Shown here: positions 8,401-17,328 of the stretch, in pieces
Layout of the letters: every line of letters starts with the position of its first letter
How positions within the stretch are numbered: the first letter of the stretch is position 1
Assembly: GCA_016191785.1 (NCBI GenBank)
Contig: JACPVJ010000026.1
Location: 1-44,709, forward strand
DNA length: 44,709 nt
Direction: 5' to 3'
DNA from: Myxococcales bacterium
GTDB taxonomy: Bacteria > Myxococcota_A > Polyangia > Polyangiales > Polyangiaceae
Made by a program: the position numbers and the translations under genes
The notes under the pieces: generated by a model
The model's database searches: none
Told to the model about the DNA's origin: nothing
What the model saw: only the letters and a program-made list of their open reading frames with translations

Positions 8401-8597
8401 CGGCCACGCGGCAGAACGACAACCCGGCCGACCGCATCGCCATGCTCCGCGCCAGGGCGGGTGTGGAGCCAAGCAAGGACCATCTTCTCGATCTCGTCCT
8501 CGGTGGCTTCGGGGTGTGCTCGTCGACACCGCTCGCGTACCATCTGCTCGGCGAGGTCCGCGAGCTCCAGGGCTTCTTCGAGCTTCCGCACCGTCAC
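8397..8597 (-). CDS. MenA1/Rv0078B-like antitoxin
   Basis: A small 66-residue protein starting at GTG (VTVRKLEEALELADLAEQ). It reads as two helices with RERCRRAHPEATEDEIEKMV followed by LAWLHTRPGAEHGDAVGR. The R-R-x-H/Y-P-x-A-x-x-E-I-E and W-L-x-x-R-P-G-A-E-x-G-D motifs are what I recall of the Rv0078B-related antitoxins, whose mycobacterial member (MenA1) neutralises MenT1. It overlaps the nucleotidyltransferase gene by 4 bases, and the stoichiometric neutralisation role follows from that context. Exact start is uncertain: a second GTG lies two codons downstream, and longer reading would overlap the hydrolase gene ending at 8653. No autoregulatory operator was identified. Confidence 0.72.
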   Translation of the reverse strand: MTVRKLEEALELADLAEQMVRERCRRAHPEATEDEIEKMVLAWLHTRPGAEHGDAVGRVVVLPRGR

Positions 8598-8652
8598 TTG
8601 GTCAGGGTAACCGTGCGCGGGTACCGGCGCCAGCCAATCTCGTCTCCGAGCC

Positions 8653-9474
8653 TCACAGCACTTCGGCCAAGAACCCCGCCACACGCTCGATGCTCTCGGC
8701 GTTTGCGTCGAACATCTTGGTACCGTGATCGCCGGGGTCGAAGGATTCGAAGCGCCAGGCGGCGGGCGCGCTCTTCTGGTAGCCCTGACTCCACGCGCCC
8801 TCGGCCGGCGAGAACACGAACTGGATCGGCATGGGATCGAGCTGGTCGTGATGCGCGCCGAGCACGTTCTGATTCTCGGTGTACGCGCCGCCGGTCAAGA
8901 GCACCATCGCGCTCGGCAGTGGTTGATCGGGGTTCTCACCGGAGTAGACGGCGTAGTCCAGAGCGGTGGTGGTGCCGTTCGAGGCGCCGACGATGCCGAT
9001 GCGCAGCGGGTCGACGCCGCACTGCCCGCCGAGCAGGTGCTGCACCGCCGCCTTCGCGTCGAGCTTGCCGTTTGCTCCGAGGTAGGCGTCCTCGGCGACG
9101 CCTTCCGACGCCCCCGCGCCACGCCGGTCGACGTTGAGCACCCGGATCTTCTTCTTGCCGAGGGCCTCGATGAAGGCCTTGGGGTAGTTGCTGCGGTCGT
9201 TCGCCGGCGGGATCATGTGCAAGAGCACCACGCTGGGCCCCAGGCCCTCGCCGGTGGGGTAGTCGGCGGCCTCGAGCTTCACGCCGTCGTCCGTGATGAA
9301 GCTGACGACCGCGGGCTGGTTCGCGCACGCCGCGCTGCCGCCACTGCCGCCCCCGGTGCCCGCCCACGCGCCCGAGCCGCCAAAGCCGCCGTCGCCACCG
9401 TTACCGGCGGCGGGCTCGCTCTCACGGCAAGCGAGGACGCCGAGACCAAGGATGACCATGAGCGCGCGACGCAT
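8653..9474 (-). CDS. Alpha/beta-hydrolase lipoprotein
   Basis: A 273-residue predicted lipoprotein. MRRALMVILGLGVLAC is the signal with lipobox, followed by a short Gly-rich linker (to about residue 45). The rest fits a dienelactone-hydrolase-like alpha/beta hydrolase: VVLLHMIPPANDRSNYP near the oxyanion strand, RVLNVDRRGAGAS, the nucleophile elbow GASNG (GxSxG) in IGIVGASNGTTTALDY, and a late His in FDPGDHGTKMF. The predicted triad Ser and His are present; the acid residue probably lies in the AMVLLTGG/QFVFSPAEG region. It would act on ester or similar bonds at the periplasmic or outer surface; no substrate can be named. An upstream in-frame extension of 84 residues is Arg-rich and was excluded. 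Confidence 0.8.
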   Translation of the reverse strand: MRRALMVILGLGVLACRESEPAAGNGGDGGFGGSGAWAGTGGGSGGSAACANQPAVVSFITDDGVKLEAADYPTGEGLGPSVVLLHMIPPANDRSNYPKAFIEALGKKKIRVLNVDRRGAGASEGVAEDAYLGANGKLDAKAAVQHLLGGQCGVDPLRIGIVGASNGTTTALDYAVYSGENPDQPLPSAMVLLTGGAYTENQNVLGAHHDQLDPMPIQFVFSPAEGAWSQGYQKSAPAAWRFESFDPGDHGTKMFDANAESIERVAGFLAEVL

Positions 9475-9554
9475 TGCGGCGGCACAGCGTAGCACCGCAG
9501 GAACGGGGGCTCGGCTGCTGGAGAGAGGCGCGGGTCTTCGCCCAGCTGCCGGCG

Positions 9555-9980
9555 CTAGAACGAAACCTGGACGCCCAGGCAGCGCTGGCAGGAGTCCCCA
9601 TACGTCTGGTAGCTGACTGCTCGCTCGCCCTCGAAGATCGTCACGCCACCTGGGGCGGTGACTCGAAGTGACCAGACGTCTCCGTCCTTGGGTGCGACCA
9701 CGTTCTTGCGCACAGAGAGCCGCCAACCGCCGTCGCCCTGAACGTACGCGATCGACAGCCCGTTCTCGGCCTTACTCGGCGTCTTCGCTGTCAGGGTGGC
9801 GGTCGCGCAATCGGCGTTCTGGCATGCCTGGACGGTCCACGTGTCGCTGCCGATGGAAGGAACGCCGGCCTCTAGCGTGCCTTGCCCCACGCAAGCCATC
9901 CCGTTGCACGACTCGCTGTCCCCGCACCCCGAGGCGCTCACAGCGGCGACACACATCACGGCCCCCAGCCAGCGCCGCAT
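9555..9980 (-). CDS. Small Cys-containing lipoprotein, cassette 1 third gene
   Basis: A 141-residue predicted lipoprotein (MRRWLGAVMCVAAVSASGC). The mature part starts with a Cys-rich turn (GCGDSESCNGMAC) and continues as a probable beta-rich domain (DTWTVQACQNADCATATLTA, GWRLSVRKN, DVWSLRVTAPGGVTIFEGERAVSYQ) ending in DSCQRCLGVQVSF. I recognise no family. Its ATG overlaps the TGA of the preceding gene (TGATG); a GTG one codon earlier is an alternative. It is therefore translationally coupled to the 471-residue lipoprotein and completes a three-gene minus-strand cassette. The third gene of the paralogous cassette 2 is an unrelated barrel-like protein, so this position is not conserved. Confidence 0.7.
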   Translation of the reverse strand: MRRWLGAVMCVAAVSASGCGDSESCNGMACVGQGTLEAGVPSIGSDTWTVQACQNADCATATLTAKTPSKAENGLSIAYVQGDGGWRLSVRKNVVAPKDGDVWSLRVTAPGGVTIFEGERAVSYQTYGDSCQRCLGVQVSF

Positions 9981-11395
9981 CACTTCGTCTCCTTGGCCCA
10001 GGAACCCAGCTGGCTGAGCTGGACGCGACGGATCTGCTTCAGCGAGTTCTCGTGCTTGATCCCCGGGAGGGTCTCGGCAAAGTACAGCCAGGTGTCGTCG
10101 AGCGCCCAGGTCGTCGACTGCAGCGCAAAGCCCGGAGCCGCTTGCACCCGCCAGGCCTTCCCCGTCACGAGGTTCGTAACCAGGAGCCAGAGGGCGTCGG
10201 AGTCGAACGCCGCACCGGGCACGTGGTCGAGCACCGGCACGGCGGCGTAGTCGCCCCAGGTCCGCAGCACAGTTCCGTTGACCATCACCTGGCTAGCGCT
10301 GACCGCCATCACGACGGGCGACGGCCCCGCCTGGTAAGTGCGGGGCATGTGCCAGAAGCGAACGCTCGTGCTCAGGGTGTTCTCGAACTCGGGATCGACG
10401 GACACGCCGACGATCCGGGTGTTGGACGGCTGAGCCAGGTAGGTCTTGCCCGGGGACTGCTCGAGCAAGGTGCGCGGGCCCTTTCCGTCCGGCGCCCACC
10501 CGCGAACGCGATCGGAGCTCGACTCGGTCCAGACCACGAGATCGCCGTCGCCTCCGGCGAACCGCGCCGTCGAGGGCTCTTCGAGCGTGGTCCAGTCGCT
10601 CTTGGTCATGTCGGGCAGCGCGTAGACGCCGCCGGAGCCGAAGTGGAAGAGCGCTGAGTCGGTCGTGACCGCGCTCTTCCCGGGGGGCACCTTGGCCACG
10701 GGCAACGGGGGCAGCGCCCACTGCCATGCGCCGTCGGCGGCCTCGGGCGCCAGGCCCAAAAGCTCGCGCTCCTGCCCGGCGTGGGTCGCGACCACCGCCA
10801 GCAAGCGGGCTGAGTTCTCGGACAAGCCCAGGAAGCACCGCCCTTCGCTTCCCTTGCCGTGGTCGTCTCGCAAGACAGCAGCCACCGTGTGACCGTCGCT
10901 GAGCCTGACGACCCTGGTGAGGAGCTTCGTCGATTCCGCGTCGGGCATCAGATACTTGAAGCGCACCAGAGCCTGGCCTTGGGTGGTGCTCGCTGCAATC
11001 GCCCCGGCTTCGTCCACCGGGTAGCCCTGGATCACGTCGGCGAGCTCGCAGCCGGCGCCGCAGTTCTTCCACTCGAGCTTTGGAAAGCTCAGCGTGCCGG
11101 GCGCGGCCTGGAAGTGCCAGCACTCCGGACCGCTGAACTCAGATCCGGGAACGAGCTGCCACGTCGCTCCCGACACCGGCGGCGGCGTGACATCAGCGGC
11201 AGCGTCGGCGGCTGGGTCCGCGGCGTCCGACTGCGCTCCGCCGCCTCCGGACCCGACGTCGAAGCCGCCGTCTTGCACGGGGATGGTGCCCCGTGCGTCA
11301 CCCGAGCCCGGGTCGCGCGAGCAAGCGTAGACCGACGCGACGCCGGCGCCAACCAACACCACCGCACACGCAACGCGCTTCAGAGCCCGCTGCAC
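9980..11395 (-). CDS. Cassette 1 second gene: propeller-like lipoprotein, paralogue of 31142-32617
   Basis: A 471-residue predicted lipoprotein with GTG start (MQRALKRVACAVVLVGAGVASVYAC) and an Asp/Ala-rich linker. The mature protein shares a clear block pattern with the gene at 31142-32617: W-x-LVPGxEF then a C, a GCGxGCE/NCGAGCE turn, RVVRLxDGxTV, a stretch on recorded values ending VWALL/VYALPD, xxWxPDGKGxRTL and RxWGDYxAV. Repeated short strands with Gly-Asp turns suggest a beta-propeller. Neither protein belongs to a family I can name. It overlaps the end of the upstream trypsin/TSP3 gene by 16 bases and the downstream small lipoprotein by 1 base, so the three are coupled. It is probably an envelope-exposed partner of the first gene. 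Confidence 0.75.
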   Translation of the reverse strand: MQRALKRVACAVVLVGAGVASVYACSRDPGSGDARGTIPVQDGGFDVGSGGGGAQSDAADPAADAAADVTPPPVSGATWQLVPGSEFSGPECWHFQAAPGTLSFPKLEWKNCGAGCELADVIQGYPVDEAGAIAASTTQGQALVRFKYLMPDAESTKLLTRVVRLSDGHTVAAVLRDDHGKGSEGRCFLGLSENSARLLAVVATHAGQERELLGLAPEAADGAWQWALPPLPVAKVPPGKSAVTTDSALFHFGSGGVYALPDMTKSDWTTLEEPSTARFAGGDGDLVVWTESSSDRVRGWAPDGKGPRTLLEQSPGKTYLAQPSNTRIVGVSVDPEFENTLSTSVRFWHMPRTYQAGPSPVVMAVSASQVMVNGTVLRTWGDYAAVPVLDHVPGAAFDSDALWLLVTNLVTGKAWRVQAAPGFALQSTTWALDDTWLYFAETLPGIKHENSLKQIRRVQLSQLGSWAKETK

Positions 11396-14239
11396 GGCGG
11401 CCCCCCGTGGAACCGCTCAGCGCCCAGCCCGACGACCTGGAGCTTGCCCGGGCTGCTCTCCACGGCCAGGTACAGGCGATCTTCGCCCATGACCGGACCG
11501 GTGCTCGCTCGGCCCATCGCCGTGAACACGCCGAGGAATTTCGCGGATTGGCCACGGCCGTCGAGGCGCCAGACCGTGTGCGTCTGCGCCGCGCTCGACA
11601 CCAGCGCGAGATGGCCGCCGGGCATCACGCCGATCGCGGCAAACCACTTCTCGTGATACGGCACCCGGAGTAGCTGCGTAGAAGTTCCTTCCGCAAGGTC
11701 CATCCGGTACAGCCGCGCGAACTTCAGCTTCCCCAGGGCGTCGTGGTCGTCCACGTCGAGCACGTACAGGTGCTGGCCAAGGGAGTCGTACCCGACCGAG
11801 AGCACGTTGCTCGACGGAACCGGTGGGCCCACTCGCGCCAGCGTCCAGGACTGCTGGTCGATGCTCCACTGCCAGACCGTGCCCGCCGCCGCGCCGCCGG
11901 AGACCCGGCCTCCGACCATGTGCACGCGGCCCTCGACCGCGGAGAACACGCCGGACACCCCGGACAGCTGCGGCGGCTGGCCAGCTGCGCTGGCGAGCGC
12001 AGACACGCCGTCACCGACGGTGCGACGTGAAACGCTCACGCCAGCGCTGGTCATCGCGAGAGCAACCGGAGCGCGGCCGTCGAAATCTCGGTCGATGGCG
12101 ACCGCATGAACCCCACCGCGCACCGCGGCGGATGCGCTCTGCCGCGCCACGGACAGTGGCTCGACGCTCCCGAGCCACTGCGACCCACCCTCCATCAACT
12201 GAATCGACGGCGCGTCGAGGTACGAGGTCACGTCGATGCCCGCTCCCGGGCCGGTCGCTGCGAAGACCTTGCCCGTCACGTCGATGAGCAGCGGCGTAGG
12301 CATCGTCAGTAAACCCGTGAACCCGAACGGATCGGGGTCGCGCAGGTAGTCGGGATACGCCCAGTGAATGGGGAGACAGGGCCAGGGGCAGTTCAACTCT
12401 GGCTTGGGGAGGACTGGCGTCAACGCCGGCGTGTCGACCATGGCGAACACGTCGCCCAAGACGTGCGCTTGTTCGCGGGAGCTGGCGAACGGCGCAGCCT
12501 TGTTCGTGCGGGTGAAGAGCACGCCGTGCGTGCGGCAGTCCAGCACCGTGCTTCCCGGACACGTGCCGACCCCGTCCACCTTGCCGGCGAGCACGTCGGC
12601 GCGCCACGACCACTGAATCGACCCGGGCACCTGAGCGCTCACCTGGCTGGTGGTGAATGCCCTTGGCGTCGTGTTGCCTCCCGCGTCGGTGTACGGCGTA
12701 CCAGCCGCGCCGGTCAGCGTGGTCACCTTCCACTTGGTGCCGTTCGCGACCGGATTGGCGATCGGACACGGGCCGGTTGGTTTGGTGCACTTATCGGTGT
12801 TGACCAGCTCCCCGTCCACCACACAGCTGCAATGCCGATAGGTGATCGCGCGCTGTACGGTCTGCGGCCCGGGGCTTCCGATGTCCACACCCAACCAGCC
12901 GGCCTGCGAGATCTGGGCGACGTCGTCGGGACCCTGGCCGTCGCCGGGGGTGTAAGGTCCGTTCGTCCCGATAGGGATCTGCTGAAAGGGCTGCTGCGGT
13001 TCGACCCGCACGATGGGCACCGGATCGCACGCGTCGGCGAGGTTTGCGACGGTCGAATCGAGCTTCTTCTCGCGCTCCTCCGCCAGCAAGTTCGAGTTCG
13101 TTTGACTCGGCGTCTGGTACCCCGGGCACTTGTCGCAGCCGTCCGCGACGCCATCGCCGTCGGAGTCGGTAGGCAAGGCGCAGTATCCGGAAGCCGCGCC
13201 CGGTTCCATCAGGCAGACGCTCTTGAAGCAGTCTAGGCTGCTCGCGCAGCTGTCGTAGGGGTTTGATGCCTCGCAGAAGTCGCACGTGTTCCCGACGCCG
13301 TCGTGGTCGTGGTCGGGCTCAACGCTGCTCGGGGGCGTCGGCGCATCTCCGTTGGTCGGACACAGGTCGCAGCTGTCACCCCGCGAGTCCTTATCGAGGT
13401 TGCCCTGTCCGGGGTTGAAGCAGGTCACTTGGGGTGGCACGCCGCCGGTGGCGGCCATCGAGTCGCACACCGCCTTCGGGCAGTTGTCGCAGCTCTCTCC
13501 GACGCCGTCGCCGTCCGAGTCGAGCTGATCCGGGTTCTCGCAGTCCTCGGGATCGAGCGCCACGCTGTTCGCGCAGCGGCTCGGGGGGCAGTTGTCGATG
13601 ACGTCGGGCACACCGTCACCGTCGGCGTCGCCGCCCAGGCAATTGTCGACGAGCCATGCCCCGTTGTTCGTGCCAGCGGGAGCGCCGGTTGGCGCCCAGA
13701 CGCTGTGGCTCGTGGTGCTGTGCGGCCACCAGTCTTGCCAGTAACCCGAGTACACGCCCACGACCATCGGGCCGCTCGCACCCGTCATCAGCAGCGGCCC
13801 CCCGGAGTCGCCCTTTTCGGGCTGTGGGTTCGCGTTGCGATCAGCTTCCCACTCCCAGTCGTCGTTGCAGTGCTGCTCGCCAAGGTCTCCACACCCGTCG
13901 TAGCTGATCCCCAGGTCGCCAGGGGCCGCGCCCCATCCCAGCCGTGAGCACCACGCTCGGAGCCACCAAGGTCCCGGTGCACGTCAAGTACCCGCTGGAG
14001 GTGAACGCGGTCTGGAGTTGCCCGACCGCTGGCATCCACGGATTCGAGAAGCCCGTGTTGTCGATGTTCGCGTTTGATCCGCTGATCGGTTGCTCCGCCG
14101 TGGAGCCCATGCCGTCACCTGGCGGACGGTCGTCGGGAGCGCACCCCGCCTGCGCCAGCCCTACCGCGACCAGACAGCAAATATTGACGCAAGATCCGTG
14201 CGTGCGTGCGTGCGTGCGTGCTACTCGCGTGCCACCCAT
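11380..14239 (-). pseudogene. Frame-broken trypsin / TSP3-repeat / propeller-like surface protein (cassette 1 first gene)
   Basis: The ATG at 14239 follows a strong GGGAGGCGG ribosome-binding site and opens a signal with lipobox (CCLVAVGLAQAGC). A serine-protease N-terminus follows (GFSNPWMPAVGQL, CTGTLVAPSVVLTA). At about 13939-13945 the frame breaks: VLTA should lead into AHC, but the next frame resumes at GWG, then CNDDWEWE and the trypsin KGDSGGPLL. About 100 or more residues that normally carry the catalytic His and Asp are missing, with a net frameshift. The second frame is open from about 13983 to 11380. It carries five thrombospondin type 3 Asp repeats (DGDADGDGVPDVIDNCP and similar, about 13130-13640), then a 500-residue propeller-like region ending PPCSGL. 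An internal ATG at 13788 could start an 802-residue product lacking a signal. Real deletion or assembly error cannot be told apart here. Confidence 0.65.
14197..14221. repeat. (CGTG)6 tetranucleotide microsatellite
   Basis: Six perfect CGTG units (CACG on the coding strand) lie inside the signal-peptide region of the broken trypsin-like gene, 6 codons after its ATG, encoding THARTHARTH-type residues. Gain or loss of one unit would shift the reading frame, as in slipped-strand contingency loci. Such perfect tetranucleotide tracts are unusual in the rest of the window. Confidence 0.9.
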
Positions 14240-14418
14240 TAATCCGCCTCCCAGAGCCAAGTATCGCCGCCCCGGGACGGCGGCGCCAGCACTGAATCTG
14301 CGCACTTCCGCGTGCGTAGGTGCAGCCTGCGCCCTCCCCTCCCCTGTCCCCATCGGGCGCACGTGCTACTGATCCCCGTCACGTACCCGACCGGCCCCTG
14401 GCGCTAGGCTTCCGGGGC

Positions 14419-14434
14419 TGGCGCGCACATTGCA
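14419..14434 (+). promoter_or_regulatory. Sigma-54 promoter of cytochrome operon
   Basis: TGGCGCGCACATTGCA matches TGGCACG-N4-TTGCA at 11 of 12 conserved positions, with GG (14420-14421) and GC (14432-14433) ten bases apart. Expected transcription start is near 14445, giving a short leader before the ATG at 14464. It would need a bacterial enhancer-binding protein acting from upstream. A hairpin (CGCCGCC...GGCGGCG, 14265-14285) lies about 135 bases upstream, in the leader region of the divergent gene. Confidence 0.6.
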
Positions 14435-14463
14435 GTTTGGTGTGCGACGCCCTGGTTGTGCCA

Positions 14464-17328
14464 ATGCGTGTGCCGCCCGCCCCCCTCTGGATCCTCCTCG
14501 CGCTGACCGGCGCGGGGTGCGGTTCGCCCTCGCCCCGCGAGGATTTCGAGACGGACGTCGCCCCCATCCTCGAGGCCACCTGCCTGAGCTCGGTGTGCCA
14601 CGGGGTCCGCCCTGACGCCGAGGCCAGGGGCGAGGTCATCGATTGGTCCTTCTTCCACGTTCGACTGGCCGGCGACGGCACAATCGCGGACCTGGACCAG
14701 GCCTACGCGACGGTCAAAGGCCGGATCAACACCACCGAGCACCCCGAGCTTTCGACCTTCCTGCAGAAGCCCTTGGCCGTGTCGGCGGGCGGCGAGCACC
14801 ACGTCGGGGGCTCGCAGTTCAGCAGCCGTCGGCACCGCGACTATCGGGTGATCGCCGACTGGATCGCGGGAGAGAGCGACGGCGGCGAGGGCCGCGAAGA
14901 GCTGACCGACACCGAGCAGCTTTTCGGCGACACTGTGCTCCCGCACCTGGGCGCCCGGCAGTGCATGAACGCGAGCTGTCACGGAGCGACCGCACCGTTC
15001 ACGGCGTTCGCGCCGCCGGTGATGATCGACGGCGCGCCCGTGTTCTCGAAGGCGCACGTGCAGAAGAGCCACCACGCCGCGCGGATGCACCTGTTCCTGG
15101 GCGGCGACCCGCGGCTTTCGCGGCTGGTGAGGAAGACCCTCCCCATCGAGCAGGGCGGCATCGCGCACCGCGGCGGCAACGACATCTTCTTCCCCGAGGG
15201 CCCGAGCGATCCGGCGGTGCAGGCCATCGTGGCCTGGGCCGACGCGGAGCGGGCGACGGCGCTGAGCGCTGCCCCACCGAAGGTCACCGGCATCGTGTTC
15301 GTGCGCGGCCCGGTCGCGACCGACCGCCCCTTTGCCTTCGAGAACGGCAAGAACGGCAGCGACCTGTGGGTGCTCGAGCCGGCGACGGCGGCCGGCAAGA
15401 CCCGGAGCTTGACTGCCAAGCTGCACTCGGCGCCCGCCGACGTGCGCGACCCGAGCGTGCGCCACGACGGCAAGCGGATCGTGTTCGCGATGCGCCGCGA
15501 CGCGACCGAGGCGCTCAACATCTGGGAAGTCGACCTCGACGGCTCGAACCCGAAGCAGCTGACGAAGGACGCCGCCAAGCTGCCCGGCGGCGGCATCGCC
15601 GCGAACGCCCAACCCACCTACGGCCCGGACGGTCGGGTGTACTTCGTCTCGACGCGCACCGGTGCCCTGGCCGACGGCTTCGATCAGCTCGACACCGACG
15701 TGTGGGCGGTGGACCCGAGCTCGGGCGCCCTCGAGCAGCTGACCCACGACCCCTTCCCCGCAGCGACCCCGGCCTTCTTTGGCGTCGGCAAGTCGTACGG
15801 CACGCTGGGCTTCACGCTGCGCCGCACGCTGGGCGGGCGCTTCGAAGCGCCGGTGCTCCGGATGCCGCTCGATCACAACAAGAAGTATCACGGCGACCCC
15901 GAGCTCCACATTCACCACGGCATCACCAAGAGCCCTCTGGTCAACTACGCGACCCGCGTGATGCCCGACGGCCGCTTCGCCAGCGTGCTGCTCGGCAAGG
16001 ACAACGTCTGGCGCGGCGGCCAGCTGGCGGTGTTCGACCGGCAGTTCGGCCCGGACATGGCGGCGAGCCTGGCGAAGCAGAGCGCCACCGGCGGCTTCCG
16101 CCACGCGTTCGCCGAGATCTCGGCCGGGGGCGTCACCGCCCAGGGACAGACCCAGGGCTTCTACCGCCATCCGGTCCCGATGCCGGACGGGAGCTTGCTG
16201 GTGACGAAGAGCGACAGCGCGCTCGACTTGAACGATCCCACCGCCGAGCCCGAGCTCGGGCTACGCCGAGTGGTGCTCGCGGAGAGTCGCGAGCTCGGCG
16301 GGCCGCGCATCGAGTCCGAGAAGGTGCTGCTCGACGAGCCGGGCGTCGCCGAGTACGACGCCGAGCCGATCGTCGCCCGACCGCCGGAAGACGACCCGAC
16401 GCACGAGCCCGGGTGGGACAGCGAGCGCCTCACCGACACCGGCACCGTCGCGTTCCGACACGTCGAGACGCTCGAAGCCATCATGCAGAACCTCGAGCAG
16501 CACGGCGCAAAGAAGCTCCGCGACGACCTGGTCTACCTGCGCCTGATCGAGAGCGTGGCGCAAACGCCCAACGAGCACTCGACCACGCCCGTGGGCCTGG
16601 GCCCCCACGGGCGCACGCGCATCCTGGGCGAGGTTCCGCTGAGCGGGGGCTCGGTCTACCTGACCGTGCCCGCCGACACGCCGTTCCGGGTCCAGCTCCT
16701 GAACAAAGATCACATGGCGGTGGGCGCGCAGCACAACCGCTTCAACCACGTCGCCCCGGGCGAGAAATTCCCGGGCGGGGTCTCGCCGGAGCTCTACCCG
16801 GCGCTGTGCTCGGGCTGTCACGGCGCAATCAGCGGAAAGCCGGCAGACGTGGGTGGCCCCGTTCCGGACATCGTCACGGCTGCCTCGCTCACACTGGCCA
16901 CCCACGAGAACGGCGACGCGCGCCGCCCGTTGGAGCCGGTAGCGGTCGGCGGGCAGCGGGTCAGCGTCAGCTTCGCAAAAGACATCAAGCCACTGCTCGA
17001 GCGCTCGTGTCAGAATTGTCACGGTGGGCAGTCCCCGAAGGCAGGCCTCGATTTGACCCCGCACCCGTCCCCTCCGTTCGACGCGGCATACCTCGCGCTC
17101 TTGCAGCAGGGGTCCGGCTCGGGTAGCACATTTGCCTACGTGGACTCCCAGACGCCGAGCGCCCACCAGAGCCACCTGATCGAGCGACTGTACGGTCGCG
17201 AGCTCGGGGCGGCGCGTTCGCTCGGCGGCAAGAGCTGCGTGGGCGAGCCTCCGCTGAACGACGACGAACGTTCGACCTTCGTGCGCTGGGTAGATCTCGG
17301 CGCACCCTATCGAGGAGTCACGCCGTGA
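14464..17328 (+). CDS. HzsA-related multi-domain c-type cytochrome lipoprotein
   Basis: A 954-residue predicted lipoprotein (lipobox LALTGAGC, Cys19). Haem-binding motifs: two CX4CH near the N-terminus (C40-H46, C167-H173) and two CXXCH near the C-terminus (C782-H786, C849-H853). The middle (about 280-600) has TolB/WD40-like propeller blades (DGKRIVFAMRR...NIWEVDLDGSNPKQLT, GPDGRVYFVSTR). The stretch VPLSGGSVYLTVPADTPFRVQLLN followed by PGE and CSGCHG resembles proteins annotated as hydrazine-synthase-alpha-related, where the propeller and haem domains combine. I do not claim hydrazine synthesis: the other subunits are absent and many relatives have no assigned reaction. The ATG follows a sigma-54 promoter; its ribosome-binding site is weak. 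It opens a tightly coupled six-gene operon. Confidence 0.72.
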   Translation: MRVPPAPLWILLALTGAGCGSPSPREDFETDVAPILEATCLSSVCHGVRPDAEARGEVIDWSFFHVRLAGDGTIADLDQAYATVKGRINTTEHPELSTFLQKPLAVSAGGEHHVGGSQFSSRRHRDYRVIADWIAGESDGGEGREELTDTEQLFGDTVLPHLGARQCMNASCHGATAPFTAFAPPVMIDGAPVFSKAHVQKSHHAARMHLFLGGDPRLSRLVRKTLPIEQGGIAHRGGNDIFFPEGPSDPAVQAIVAWADAERATALSAAPPKVTGIVFVRGPVATDRPFAFENGKNGSDLWVLEPATAAGKTRSLTAKLHSAPADVRDPSVRHDGKRIVFAMRRDATEALNIWEVDLDGSNPKQLTKDAAKLPGGGIAANAQPTYGPDGRVYFVSTRTGALADGFDQLDTDVWAVDPSSGALEQLTHDPFPAATPAFFGVGKSYGTLGFTLRRTLGGRFEAPVLRMPLDHNKKYHGDPELHIHHGITKSPLVNYATRVMPDGRFASVLLGKDNVWRGGQLAVFDRQFGPDMAASLAKQSATGGFRHAFAEISAGGVTAQGQTQGFYRHPVPMPDGSLLVTKSDSALDLNDPTAEPELGLRRVVLAESRELGGPRIESEKVLLDEPGVAEYDAEPIVARPPEDDPTHEPGWDSERLTDTGTVAFRHVETLEAIMQNLEQHGAKKLRDDLVYLRLIESVAQTPNEHSTTPVGLGPHGRTRILGEVPLSGGSVYLTVPADTPFRVQLLNKDHMAVGAQHNRFNHVAPGEKFPGGVSPELYPALCSGCHGAISGKPADVGGPVPDIVTAASLTLATHENGDARRPLEPVAVGGQRVSVSFAKDIKPLLERSCQNCHGGQSPKAGLDLTPHPSPPFDAAYLALLQQGSGSGSTFAYVDSQTPSAHQSHLIERLYGRELGAARSLGGKSCVGEPPLNDDERSTFVRWVDLGAPYRGVTP

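Noticed and set aside
14404..16170. Minus-strand frame of about 588 codons opposite the HzsA-related gene
   Set aside because: Typical high-GC antisense shadow; the plus strand carries haem motifs and a lipobox.
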